In this document: in pieces, positions 27,156-39,762 of the stretch
Layout of the letters: every line of letters begins with the position of its first letter
How positions within the stretch are numbered: the stretch's first letter is position 1
DNA from: Hybos culiciformis
Taxonomy: Eukaryota > Arthropoda > Insecta > Diptera > Hybotidae
Length of the DNA: 64,000 bases
Assembly (NCBI GenBank): GCA_964007475.1
Contig: OZ023273.1
Coordinates: 1,240,001 to 1,304,000 of the forward strand
Direction of reading: 5' to 3'
The notes under the pieces: generated by a model
What the model was told of the DNA's origin: nothing
The model's input: the letters and a program-made list of their open reading frames with translations, nothing else
The model's database searches: none
Program-made: the position numbers and the translations under genes

Positions 27156-27663
27156 GGGTGGTCCTTATTATGGATTTATCCGAATTTCTTTGCTCCCAGG
27201 GGCTTAAATGGTTCCAAATACATAAAAAATAATTGCCTCAAAATTCTAGCTCTTAATATTAACTTTAAGATAGTCCGCATTCCAGTCAAAGTTTCTCATA
27301 TAAATAACATGGGAAAAATTTCATTTGTTCTTTAGAATTCCGTAGCTCTGCGACAAATGAATCAAAATTAATTAATTGCATCGGGTTTATTGTAAATTTA
27401 ACGCTATACAAAAAAGGTCTTTTATTATTTTTCGCTAAATCTATTGGCTTAAGAGTATCTATTGGCTTAAGAGCTACGGAATTCTAAAGAACAAATGAAA
27501 TTTTTCCCATGTTATTTATATGAGAAACTTTGACTGGAATGCGGACTATCTTAAAGTAAATATTAAGAGCTAGAATTTTGAGGCAATTATTTTTTATGTA
27601 TTTGGAACCATTTAAGCCCCTGGGAGCAAAGAAATTCGGATAAATGCATAATAAGGACCACCC
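27156..27663. mobile_element. mariner-like fold-back MITE, 508 bp
   Basis: Two almost perfectly complementary arms of 194 bp (27156-27349 and 27470-27663) flank a 120-nt loop. Ends are GGGTGGTCC...GGACCACCC, each bordered by TA (27154-27155, 27664-27665), the Tc1/mariner target duplication. The loop carries a direct repeat of TCTATTGGCTTAAGAG (near 27439 and 27457). No transposase is present. Arm identity is so high that the insertion or its last homogenisation looks recent. Confidence 0.85.
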
Positions 27664-28941
27664 TAGTGTATATAATAAATTAAAGTTTTATTATTTATTT
27701 AATGAATAAAAAATCAAAAATAAAATAAAAGTTTTTATGTACATTACTTTACTGTCGCGTTTGTTGTACATTATTTAGGCAGTAAAAATAAAGAATTTAA
27801 TTAATTTTTAGTAGTACCACGTTCTTGAAATAAATATTTTATGACTCATTAATGATATAAATCATTAATATATACATATACCAATACATTACATTATTTT
27901 TCAAATTTCATTCTTTCATCTAGAATATTTATATGTATTTAAATTGATTTTCTTTTATTTTTATTTTTATTGATTTGACGATAGAGAATTAAAAAAAAAA
28001 TAAATATTCAAAGCGAATGTCAAAGAGAGAAATTGAAATTTATCAGTTTAACAATGTTGAAAATAAATAAATATTTTAGCATAATGTCATAATTTTTATA
28101 TGTATATTTAATTAGCATGTAACTAATAACTGTATTTATACATTTATAATTTTGTTTTAACAACAAAAGCACTTTTAATTTAGATTAATTTTTTTTATCA
28201 TTATTTATTATTATAATTTTTTTTTAAACTAAAAAAAATTAAAATTTCATATAAAAAATCTAAAATTATTACAATAATTTGTGATTTTTATGTTAACTAA
28301 TAATTATTGTAAACACAAAATATAAAGAAAAATCAACATGTATATAATGTACCCAAAAATGACATGAACCAAAAATTGTACAACGAAGAACTTAATAAAT
28401 AATCGAATATAGTTGTAGTGTAGGTATAATTACATTGAACAACTAACTTCGAAAAAGCAAATTGTTATGCCTTTAATACACACATGAAATTATGTTGTCT
28501 TATGAGTGAAACAAAACCTTTAGAAGTTCTTCATTTTTTTGAGACACTTAATTTCGGAAGGTTATAAAAAATATATGTTGTGTTGTCCGTTCATTATTTT
28601 TATCTAAATAAAAATTAACACAAAGCAATTATATAATCGTTAGTTTAGCTTAAAAAATAAAGGTTTAAAATATGAGGGTTCAACATATTCATAAAATTTG
28701 TCTCATTACGAAAACATCAACACATTATATATTACGATAACAAAACGTAATTGTGCTATTTACATTATGTTGATTATTTTTTTAATTACAGCGCAATTTT
28801 TAAAAATATAAACTATATAAATTTAATTAAAGTTTATTTTAATTTCCCTTAATTTCCGTTAATTATATTGCATTTACGTGTACTAAAAATTCTAAAAATT
28901 AGAAATAATTTTCACCGAGATAATGAACTTCAACATAATAC

Positions 28942-29259
28942 CATAAAAGAAGTATAAATAGAGAAATTAGTCCCATACAAAAAATGCTAATAAAAATAGT
29001 GAAACAAAAAATCAATATCACAACCCCATGACCTTTTCTTGTATTTTTTTGAGAATTCCACTCTCACAAATGCTCTTAAAACTTCAAAAATAACAACAGT
29101 TCTATACAATTTTTAAAGTTTTAAAAGCTTATGTGAGAGTGGAAGTCTATAAAATACAAAAAAATCATCTCATACGGTTGTGATATGGATTTTTTGTTTC
29201 ACTATTTTTATTCGAATTTTTTGTATGGGACTAATTTCTCTATTTATACTTCCTTTATA
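28942..29259. mobile_element. palindromic hAT-like MITE, copy 1
   Basis: About 317 bp of nearly continuous inverted repeat with a short centre; shared core AGTCCCATAC...GTATGGGACT. Ends align position for position with copy 2 at 58534. The flanks ATAATACC and ATAATACT match in 7 of 8 bases, compatible with an 8-bp duplication, though the exact boundary can shift by a base. No ORF. Confidence 0.7.
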
Positions 29260-32200
29260 ATAATACTCACCGTTTCTGGTTTTTGCAGCTTGATTAGGGT
29301 AATTTTATTTTACTTTGATAATTATTATTTAAAACTTTAAATAAATTTATGATTTTAAAACATTGTTGAGCATTGAACTACAATTACCATATTTATACTT
29401 AAACAATTAATCAAATTCCTATCTGTCTGGCATTATGTATATATACATATTTTTATTTAATTTCAATAAGATTTATTTTACATTGAGTTCAATTCTTTTT
29501 TTTTTTATTGTATTATTCATTGATCCCAAGATTTGTTTATACTATATATACATCTCATGACCAATAGAACCATAATTTTATTTTTGGGAAATAAGAAAAA
29601 AAAAAAAGTAGTGGTATTATGTTAATACCCTCAATTAAGTGAAATCCTTTTTTAAAATTGAAAACAAAGATGTATAATCCAAAGATTTCAATTTATTCCA
29701 GAAGACAAATTAGGATTCTTATTTAAATTTCATTTCGATCTATCTATTCTCTAAATATATACATATATTTTTATAGTCTATAGATTATTATATAAATATA
29801 AATATATAACATTTTCACTTGAATATTTTTAGAATCGTGATTTGAATTTAATTAATAATAAATAAAAAAAATTAAAAATTATAATCATTATAAATCACCT
29901 CTTCCTCCTTATTAACAAAAAAAATCTATAATATTTTATTTTGAAATTTCCGCTAAAACTAAACAAGCAACAACATAATAAGCATAGAGTTATAAATAAA
30001 ATGTTGTATATATAGATGAGACTATATATATAGGATTGGCTAATAAGGTTAGATTTCTAATTTTGTATATCCAAATCAAAAGTTGCAATGATTCTTTTCG
30101 ATTTCATTTTAAAATTAACAAAATAACAGATCATCAGAAATGTTTAAACGAACTTTCTTTCAAACATAATGAAAAAATTAAGCTTCATCATAAATCTTAT
30201 TTAAAAAAAAAAACAACTAATAATTTCTCATCAAAATTAAAACCCACAAAAACATATATAAAAAAAAAATAATATTATCTTATTAAAAATATTAACTGTA
30301 ACTAAATTTGTTTTTAAACCATATAAATGAGCAAATAAACCATGTTTAAAAACTAGCACACTGGAAGTAATTTTCATTTATAAATATATGTACAGAAAGA
30401 AGAAAAAAAAAAACAGAAAACTATAAACAGAAATATTAAACAAAAATAAAATTGCTCGAATATGTCGCCAAAATTAATTTTCTGTCTCGCCATAATTGCC
30501 TTTTAAGAATTTATCTTAAAAAAAAATATATTATACATATATAAATATATATTTTCATTTCCTTCATTTCGTTATAATATTTTTTTTTTTTACATAACAA
30601 ACTATATTTTTTTCTTAAAAATTTGAAATTATAAAATTTTGATGTCCTTTGAATGAAACTCTATAACGTATAATTCGTTCATCAATCTAAATACTTTCAC
30701 CATATTGTTTTTAATTATATATAGAAGACTATAGAGTAGTAAAATTTTAGCTTCGGATTTGCATAGATTCAAAATTAAATATTAAATATCATAAAATTAT
30801 TTCGGACAAATTTTCTAAAAATCGATCTCAATCTTTTCACCAATTAACAACGAAATCTTCTTTCACCCCCGAAACTGAATCGTTGGCACTCAAAAGGGGC
30901 TTTTCCTTTAATCGACATCTACTCATATACAAATTTTTAATGAAATTCAAGTTCAGTCCTCAGTCCGAATCCTTGGACACAATCCGGGTCTTCAAATTGA
31001 CATCTATATACCTTGATACGAATTTTTGGCCGAAATCAATTTAAATTTTATAAAAATTTTTATCGCTTAAGAGCAACTGATTCCTAAGCCCGTAATCGAG
31101 AAGATTTCACACTTTAGCTGGACTGAAAGTGGACAAAATTGCGCGTATTTTGACATTCAAACAATCAAATTCAGCTAAGTAGTTTCATAGTTATAAGCAT
31201 TTTAATGTGCCACGGACGGACCGACACAAAATGAAAATACATAGTTCGTTTTTAATTTTTAATGGAAAAAGGGTTAAAACAAACCATTCTTATATAACTA
31301 ATAGTTAGTACTTATTAAGTGCATTTCAATATAACTTTCAAAAAATATCTTCTAGGTATAAATTGTGCAAAAATCTTACCTGTACTGTGTGGAAATTTTA
31401 TTTTCTTCTTATAAGCATTCTAGTTCTAAATAAGCTTTAAATAATAAAGCACCCGCCAACAGTTAAAAAAAAAAAATGAAAATCTTTTTTCTTTTTTTTT
31501 TCTAAATTGAAATAAAATAATAAACACAAAGATATTCTCGTATATTGTTAATCCTCTTTTTATTTTTTTTTTTAATTAACGCTACTAAATAAAATTGAAA
31601 TACCTTTAGTATTCTATATATAGCTATCTATATGAATTATATGTATTTACATATATGTAATTGGATACTATACACAACAGTGTTGTTTAAATATTTTATT
31701 TACATGCTTTTTAATTGAAAATATAGGTACATAACATACATATATACGGAAAATGAAAGCTAGTTTTTTAGTTTTTCATTTTATTTTTTTTAAATTTTGG
31801 TACCTCTCTGTTTACTATGCACAAATATCCTGTAAATTGAAGTTAATTTCATTAGTTTTTCTTGATGCGAATATCAATTGAATTAAAAAAAAAAAATTAA
31901 ATTATATTTTCTTTCTTTTTTTTCTGCTACAACTTTAAATACGATTCGTTAAAAAGTTTCAAAAAAAAGTTTTTTGTCATTGATTGTTCCTAACTGGTGA
32001 ATAACATTTTCATAGTATATTATATAGGAACTCAAGCATAAGCGAAATATAAATTTGAATATAGTATAAAGTTTTGCAAATTCATATTGCAGATAATTTT
32101 CATTAAACAAACTATCATGATGCAAAATAATTTTTCATTTATTATATAACTTATATATTATGTAAATACATATTTTTATGTTAATTTTTGTTCAGGCCTG

Positions 32201-33149
32201 TAATGTAGTGATCAGCTTCTTAACTTCAGCGCATAATTATGCTGAAACTTCTAAACATTGGAATAAAACTTAAAATTGACCTTAAAAGAAAAGTTCCACG
32301 CTTGTAAAATTGGCCCAAAAATATACATGCATAAGAGTATAAGATTTTATAATTCGTGTCAAAACTTTAATTTACGTATACGATGTGGATGACAGCTGTA
32401 CATTAATATTTGGTTAAAATTAAATTTTCATTTGTTATAAATCGACACTGTTGATATTTTTTAACAGTAAAAGAGAGAAGATATTAAAGGTTTATTTTCA
32501 TAATAAAATAAATTCTATACAGAATTAGGTTTTTTTTTTTTATAACCTAAAGAATAAATTTCACCATAGTTTTAATTGAATTTCTGCATCTTTTTTTGTT
32601 ATGCGGAAATAGTTTTAATTAATCCCTTTTCGAATACATGTTACAAAAAAACAAAATATAAATAAATAGATACAATATAAATAGAAAATATAGTGATTTT
32701 TTTTATAGATACTTTAGTTATAGTTTTTTTTTTATGTTTATATATCTATAAGTTCTTTGTTTTTTCGGTTACATCCGCATTTCAAACAACAAAAATATTT
32801 AAAAACAATCTGATGAAAATCTAATGATGAAAATAGTACTGTGTTATAGATTTCATTAAAGATTTCAAAACTTCGAATTTTCATTGACGAACTTGAGAAA
32901 ACTGTGAACTTTAAATAAATGGGATTAACTTTAAAATATTTTGAAATTTCTAAAGATTGTCTAAAAATTCTTAATCTCAAATTTGAATTTTTTTAAGTGA
33001 AGTAAAGACAATAAATATTAAATATCAGGGCAATATCAATATTAAACTATAAGTTTCATATCAAAATGTTAGCTAAGATGTTAACCACAATAATGTATTT
33101 GTAAGCAAAAAAAATTAAGGTTTGATATATAATCTCTCAAACTTCTCAA
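29260..33149. other. AT-rich non-coding with one degenerate repeat
   Basis: Besides the repeat at 30820-31245 I see only low-complexity sequence; open frames such as 30036-30272 are Lys/Asn-rich and not supported. Confidence 0.5.
30820..31245 (+). repeat. degenerate interspersed repeat, copy A
   Basis: GC-shifted patch without ORF, ending GTGCCACGGACGGACCGACA next to CAAAATG. It shares diffuse similarity, inverted, with 41695-42010 (CATTTTGTGTCTGTCC, AGATGTCGATTA, GTTTCGGG). No TIR, tail or duplication seen; class unknown. Confidence 0.4.
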
Positions 33150-33929
33150 CAGAGTTGAGTTCAACGCGTCCAAAACCCAATGCTGTCTAATTTCTAGAAA
33201 ACTGTCTAGAAAACTTTTGATCCCCAATTTTCTTTTCAAGGTGAAAGTATTGGAAAATCTGGAAGCCTAGACATTTTAGGCTCGAAAATAATATTCGAAA
33301 CGGCAAAAAACGCAGCAAAATGTCTTAGTTTTCTAAAAAGATGTAAACAATACTTTTCCCCCTCTGATCTTTTAAATATTTACAAATCCTACATACGGTC
33401 GAAATTAGAAAACCCATCTTGAGTACCTGGACAAAGTTCAGAGAAGGGCTTTTAGATTGATAAACAATCACCAAACCACCAGTTCATTAACATCATTTAG
33501 CCACCGTCGTAATGTAGGTTCACTTTCAATTTTTTATAAATACCTTGTTGGAACGGATACGTGTTCCCTGGAAGTCAAAGCCCTACTTCCTTCACTTCAA
33601 GTATTTTCACGTCAAACACGTACCGCTTCAACGTCACACCCATATTTCGTCAAGATTCCCAGATGTGATAGAACGAGCTTCGGAGATTCGTTTTCAGTTC
33701 GCACCTCGAGAATGTGGAATGCTCTCCCATCAAAATTGTTCCCCACAGCTGGCGGACGTTTGATTTACGACTTGCGCCGCTTTAAGAAAAGTGTAAATGA
33801 TTTTCTTCTAACTTTCCCACTTTTTAATCCCGTCTAAGCTTCCTGTCCCCATTATCAAATCCATACTTTTTTAAGTTTTTTAAAAGGTATCCCACCTAGT
33901 GATTTGGTAACTTTAATAAAAAAAAAAAT
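33150..33929 (+). mobile_element. 5'-truncated non-LTR retrotransposon (jockey/CR1-like) 3' end
   Basis: The patch encodes only the C-terminal end of a reverse transcriptase and the 3' UTR. About 33150-33415 reads, with damage, like the end of the RT (FNASKTQCCLIS, then ETAKNAAKCLSFLKRC, then SPSDLLNIYKSYIRSKLE), and 33421-33837 continues with LDKVQRRAFRLINN, RRNVGSLSIFYKYLVG and RTSRMWNALPSKLFP, motifs usual at the C-terminus of jockey/CR1/L2-type ORF2. The coding part ends at 33837, followed by about 80 nt of UTR and a short A-run (33917-33928). The 5' truncation and A tail are typical of target-primed insertion. I could not find a target-site duplication. Confidence 0.85.
33421..33837 (+). 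pseudogene. reverse transcriptase C-terminal fragment of the LINE
   Basis: Open from about 33421 to the stop at 33837, about 138 codons, beginning YLDKVQRRAF. Relative to relatives the conserved stretch after SKLE (normally a Tyr-Cys-Ser motif and a Trp-containing segment of about 15-20 residues) is missing just upstream, with a stop at the join, so this is an internal deletion. No catalytic RT residues remain. A dead remnant; the domestic gene content here is nil. Confidence 0.8.
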
Positions 33930-35698
33930 AACCAGTAAAGCTGTAAAATCCATAATATTGATACTTAAAGATTATAATATACAGCACCTTTAGTTAAGTC
34001 CTAGAACTATTTCCCGAAAACAGTCTAAAAGAAAACCTGTTAAATATATCCTACGTGTAAATTCATTCAATTATCATCCTTTACTTTCTTTTCTTTTATA
34101 TATATAATTTTGTATATACTATGAAAAAGGAAATTTTTCATAATAATAAATCTTGTTTTCTTTTTTTTTTTGAAAATTATGAGCACAATTATTCAAAGAT
34201 TTAATTTTGTTCTTTTTTGCAATGAATGGAAACTATTTAAATTAAGTCTTTTTAATCTTAATAAAAATAATTACAGAAAAGGTCTTGTCTTTTTCTTTGA
34301 ATCATCATAAATATTTTAACTAAATTACATAAAATTTTGAATTGAAATCCGACAAGATATACATATTAAAAATATATATGTCTCAATTTAAAGTTCGTAG
34401 GTATAATAAATATTTGTTTTAAAGTTCAACCGAGTTAAAAAGATCTGTATTTATATCAATCAGGTTTTAGTTCTATGAATGTTCACATTATATAAAGGGA
34501 AATTAAACACAAATACTCAAGTAATTTAAAGCCACAATAAACGCTGTGTTTCAACCTGCAAACAAATAATTTAATCCGATATTTTATACCACTAATATGC
34601 ACAGGTAGTTCTCAACAGAGATTTAACCTTCACTCGAATTAAGAAAAAAAAATACATTAATTATCTGCCCCCCTGAATGACTCCTGTCAACAGAATTTAA
34701 TCGAATAAAAAAAAACATAGTCTTTTAAGGTCTGTTTTGTATCCTTTTGTTAAACAAATAAGAATTCTGACATTTTATTCAACTGTTTAAATAGAAGCTA
34801 AAATATTTTTTTTTTTCTAAAGTTAAAATCAAGTTAATTTAATTATTAAATATAAAATTCATAAAATAAAATAATATTATTATTCATCGAGCAAGAATCC
34901 TTTTTTTTTTTTGTTTTTTGTTATTCTCTCTCTCTATGGTAAAATTTTTAAAAACAATATAAAACCCTTTTTTAACTGGAAAATTAGCACAAAAGCTTTT
35001 CCTCAAAATAAACAAAAATTTACGTTAAAATATTTACTTATTTATTTAATTTTTTTTTTTTTTTTTTAATACCAAAAGAGGACTTTATGTTTTCCTTTAC
35101 GTTTTTTTTTTTTACTTTATTTCTAAAATTTCGAATAAATGTAAAATCCTTACGTATTAAAAATAAAAAATAAAAAAATAAAAGTAAATAAAATCCGCAT
35201 CACGTTCACAACCTTTCTGACTTTCATTTATTGACCCAAAAATATAAGAAAAAAAAAATTTTACCTTTATAGTTTCCATTTACACAATAAATAGTGTGTT
35301 CAGTATTATTTTTTTTTTTTAATTTTTTGTGTATTAACGAGAAGGGAAATATCAACAGAGAAAATTACCACAAAAAGTTCAGAAAATAAAAAAAAAAAAA
35401 AAACCAAAAAATTTAAATAAGTTGATTAACTTAACTATTTACTAATTTTCGATAATTTAATTTATAACTTTCTAAATTTTTGAGTTGATGATAAATTTTA
35501 TGACTGAAAAATTGTGAGGGATGAATATACTCAATAAAATTTGTGTGACAATCTTTATTAGACCAGAATTTCAGAAATTAAAGTTAAGGTTTTAAAAACT
35601 AACCAATGAACAACAATATTAAAATTAATTTTTTTTAAAAAATGTTTTCCAAATTCATCTTAAATTTAAAAAAACAAATGTTCGTTAGAGAAATTGTT

Positions 35699-35943
35699 CT
35701 TGCTCCGTCTCAAAAAAAAAAAATTCCGAACTGTTTCATACTTTAAAATGGTATAAAACTTTTTAGAATTGGTTAAGGCTAAGTGCACTTAGCCTTAACC
35801 GATTCTAAAAAGTTTTGTACCATTTTAAAGTATGAATCAGTCTAGAGGTTGTGAATGAATTTTTTTTTTAAATCAAACTTTAAAATAATCTAAAACGGCT
35901 TTTCAATCAAATTTTGGGACAAAAATGTTTGGGACGGAGCAAG
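35699..35943. mobile_element. palindromic MITE-like element
   Basis: Ends CTTGCTCCGTC and GACGGAGCAAG are inverted. Off-centre inside lies a 112-bp palindrome (35730-35841) with no loop, centred on AAGTGCACTT and with a few mismatches. A 5-bp GTTCT occurs beside both ends but is too short to prove a target duplication. Confidence 0.55.
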
Positions 35944-36915
35944 TTCTCTTAACCAAAATCTTATTTTGAAATAAATCGGTAAATAACTTCAAAATTCAGA
36001 TGTTCGAAAAATCGAAACATTTTTCAAGCACATGCCAATATTGAGGATACGAATTTTTCACCATTTTTTTTTGTTTTTATTTTTGGGGAAAACCCGTTTT
36101 ATATAAGTTCGTGTTTTATTTTGTCGTAAACCCAAGACCTTACAAAATATGACACTAAGTTAAGCGTTTCAACTTAAAAGGACATCAAAAAACGTTTAAT
36201 AACCCAAATATTTTCTTAGTAGCTCTATTTACTGCGCATTTTTCAATGACAACATTGTACATATTTTATTATATTATTAGATATCTCATATAAAAATTAA
36301 TTTTATATTAAAGCTCTTTTTTTTTTTAAATTAAAAAAAAATAAAAAATATATTAAACGAATTTTTTATTAAGCCAGAAACTTATTTTGCTTTTAAAACC
36401 TCTAGAGATTAAACTAATTTTTAGCTTCAATATTATTTTGAAACTTTATGTTATTTTTTTTTCATTTTTTTTTTTTAACATAAGATAAAATTTATTTTCT
36501 TTAGTGGCAAGAAACCTTAAAATTTTTATTTTTAAAACAAAAGATTTACCAATTAATTTAACTCCATTAACTCAGATTTATAAAAAAAAAAAAGAAAAAA
36601 GAAACGAAACTTTAAGGGTAATATTAATTTGAAACTAAATCCATTTCAAGAATTTTCTTAAAAAGTATATTTTATGTAAGTATAGAAAATTCATTGAGAA
36701 CACTTAAAGTCTTAAGACTTAAATCATTTTTTTTTAATTTGTTATTATTTTTAATTGTTTTTTTTTTTTTTTTTCTACAATTAGTAATACAATAATTTTT
36801 AAGGGAAATCCAGTTGGAAAGAAACTAATTGAAAATAATATTGTAAGATTATAAGTTTTCATACTATTGATATTTGTATATACATAATTTTTTATGTGAT
36901 TAAAAAATATGAAAA

Positions 36916-37023
<108 letters not shown>

Positions 37024-38967
37024 GAATATAACTTCAGTAATAAGAAAAATTTAACCAAGAATTAATTTCAAAACAATTCAAATTTATTTTAGTTTTTAGT
37101 ATAGTTCTCAATATCTCGTCTATTGCATCATTATTTTTAAGTTTTGTTATATTAGCATTAGATTTTATTTAATTTGCTTAGAACGTTGCTGTTGCCAATT
37201 CCAAATTCAGAAATCAATAAATCACATTTACATTCTACAGAGAAATACATATACAAACCATCATCAAAGATTTTGGATTAGAGAAATATATCAACATTTG
37301 GTTAAAATTAATTCGTCTGTATTAATCATTCCCTAAACATACCAAGCAAAGACAAGTATAGATATGAAATCAACATTTTTTTATCAATATCTTTTAGCCA
37401 ATATCAATGCAAAAAAAAATATTAAATTATATTTTATAATCATATTGGTGTTTAAATTATATTGAAATTGGTATTTAATGAAGTTGATATTATACTTAGT
37501 AAAACATTAAACATAAAGTTTTTTCTTCTTCTTTTTTTTCTTGCAGTATACAACATACACATAGTTCTTATCATTTTTATGCCATAATGAAGAAAACAAC
37601 CAATAAAATGAAACAGAAAAAGACTTAATGAACTAAAAAATCATCGAAGAAAATAAGATAATATAAAATTCTTGAAAGAAAAAAAAAATGAAAACGGAAA
37701 AATTAAATACCATTACTATGCATGTATATATAATAAATATAATATATAGATTAAAAATATACAAACGTATAATATTAAAGTGTTGTATATAAACAAACAG
37801 TATATAATTTTTATATCATGTACAATTTTTGGTAGATATATACACATATACATATTATATTTATATAAGAAAACGACTTAAGTCCATTATAAAAGTTTTC
37901 CCTGAATTGTTGGGATGTATTTTAAGCCAAGTGCTAATTAAGATCATTAGAAAAAGATTAGTTATGTATAGTTGTTATGTGTGCTTCCTATGCTGTTATG
38001 CTGAAAATATAGCGAAATCAGTTAATATAGTAAAATAAGGCAGCACAAAAATATCTATATAAATATATATATTCTCAATAATGATTTTGTTTTTCTCGTT
38101 TGTTTTGTTAATTTTTTTCTTGAACACAATTTTTATTATTTTCATTTTTTGTTTTTTTTTTCTTGCTCTAAACAAAAATAATTATCACTCGGAAAATTGT
38201 TTAATCTAACAATTTGTTCTTTGATTATCTCTAGATAGCAATTATGGTCTTCTTAGAAACAAAAATTTAAGAAAATTAGTTAAAAATAGAATATACATAT
38301 ATTGTACTATTATAAAATACCAATTTTATATTTACAAATGAAATAAACATTTTAATCTTACTGCGAAAAATATTATCAAACCGTATGTGGCTAAAAGTTT
38401 TATTTTGTAGAAATTTTTAATTGAAAGCTTAAGCTTTGTAATTCAATCTGAGAGCATTTAAACAGTTTCATATCTGATCAAAAATATGATATACATTTTA
38501 CTGTACTATAGATCTCGATATTTTGATAAAATAACGAAGAACAAATTTAATACATAATGATTTTATCGAGAACAACATTTTTACATTAATTCGGCGTCCA
38601 TTTGTTCTAAGGTCGATTATCGTTTATTGGTGACTAACACAAATGTTTGTTTTATTTATTGAGGAGTTGGACTTTTGTATTGTTAAACGACTTATCAAGC
38701 TGTGCCCTTGGCAATGTATTGTATGATAGTGTTATAAAATTAAACAAAAATAAAATACAATTTATATTTTTAATTATTTCCTCATTCTTATACAGCTGCA
38801 AGAAAATTAAAAATTGAATAATATTCATATAAATAATATATTTTTTAATTCATTTGTATATAAACTTATAACAAAAAAACAAATAACGTCTTACTAATTT
38901 TACTTAAACAATTTGAAGCTATTATTTATTTACATTTTCATACAATATATCTATAATTCAATACTCA

Positions 38968-39699
38968 TCAACTACTCGTGTGCGTGCTCGATGAACTATT
39001 TGATATTTTTCTTGATAAAAATTCATTACTCAATTGACTGATGGGCTGCTCTGGTGCTAGTAAATTATCAATTGTAAAGTCTTTTTTCTTTCTAAAATTT
39101 TTCTCCAAATCTGGTATTGAATCGCAACTACTTGATAGAGATTCTATTGGTGATGATAATGAAACGGGCAAAGTATAGCTATTAGACTGTCGGCTCAAAT
39201 TCTGTGCTAAATGAACTTGTTGTGATGGTACAACTTGATGTGACCAAGCTGCTGCTGCCTGTGTTAATAAATGTTGTCGCAATAATTCATCCTGCAATTG
39301 CTGTTCCTGAGCACATTTCCAGTACCAAGCACTTGAATTAAAAGAATCACTACTGTTATGGCTTTTAAATCTTTTTCCACGTCTTGCATAACCTCCATTC
39401 TTGAACATGTCTATTGAATCTGGGTGCAAAGTCCAATAGCATCCTTTACCACTCGAAATCCCCGGTGAACATGAAACACGTATAAAACAATCATTAACAC
39501 TTAACATATTTCTTAATGAATTCTTCCATTTGGAACCATTACTTCGATAATACGGAAAATTATATTGAATATAATTATATATGTCGTTGATTTTTAACAT
39601 TCTATTTGGCATACTCCATATTGCCATAGCGGCTAGTGTTACATACGAATATGATGGTCTTTGTTCCGAATTTGCAAAACTTTTTTTTGGTCTCGGCAT
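38968..39699 (-). CDS. FoxB-like forkhead transcription factor, single exon
   Basis: A nuclear forkhead (winged-helix) factor of 243 aa in one exon. I start at the Met of MPRPKKSF rather than four codons upstream (39711), because FoxB proteins begin MPRP. The forkhead domain spans about residues 14-112: PSYSYVTLAAMAIWS (helix 1), NDIYNYI (helix 2), FPYYR, helix 3 WKNSLRNMLSVNDCFIRV, then wing residues GKGCYWTLHP, DMFKNGG and a basic RRGKRFK end. The MPRP start, FPYYR, NDCFI and DMFxNG features fit FoxB (Drosophila fd96Ca/fd96Cb type) better than other Fox classes I know. The helix-3 His-Asn of typical FoxB (SLRHNLS) is Asn-Met here (residues 64-65). The C-terminal half has a Gln-rich stretch (about 130-170), Ser-rich runs, and FTIDNLL at 208-214, which matches a Groucho-binding eh1 motif. 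An AATAAA lies 38 nt past the stop (38925-38930). FoxB is likely but another divergent Fox class is possible. Confidence 0.9.
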   Translation of the reverse strand: MPRPKKSFANSEQRPSYSYVTLAAMAIWSMPNRMLKINDIYNYIQYNFPYYRSNGSKWKNSLRNMLSVNDCFIRVSCSPGISSGKGCYWTLHPDSIDMFKNGGYARRGKRFKSHNSSDSFNSSAWYWKCAQEQQLQDELLRQHLLTQAAAAWSHQVVPSQQVHLAQNLSRQSNSYTLPVSLSSPIESLSSSCDSIPDLEKNFRKKKDFTIDNLLAPEQPISQLSNEFLSRKISNSSSSTHTSS

Positions 39700-39762
39700 A
39701 TTCAAAAGCATATAATGTCAAACGAGAAAAACGCGATAACAAAAAAAATAAAATGCGAACTT

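Noticed and set aside
33545..33763. Second frame over the LINE fragment
   Set aside because: Shadow of the reverse transcriptase frame at 33421-33837.
38968..39711. Start codon at 39711
   Set aside because: The Met four codons downstream gives the MPRP start typical of FoxB; the upstream Met remains possible.
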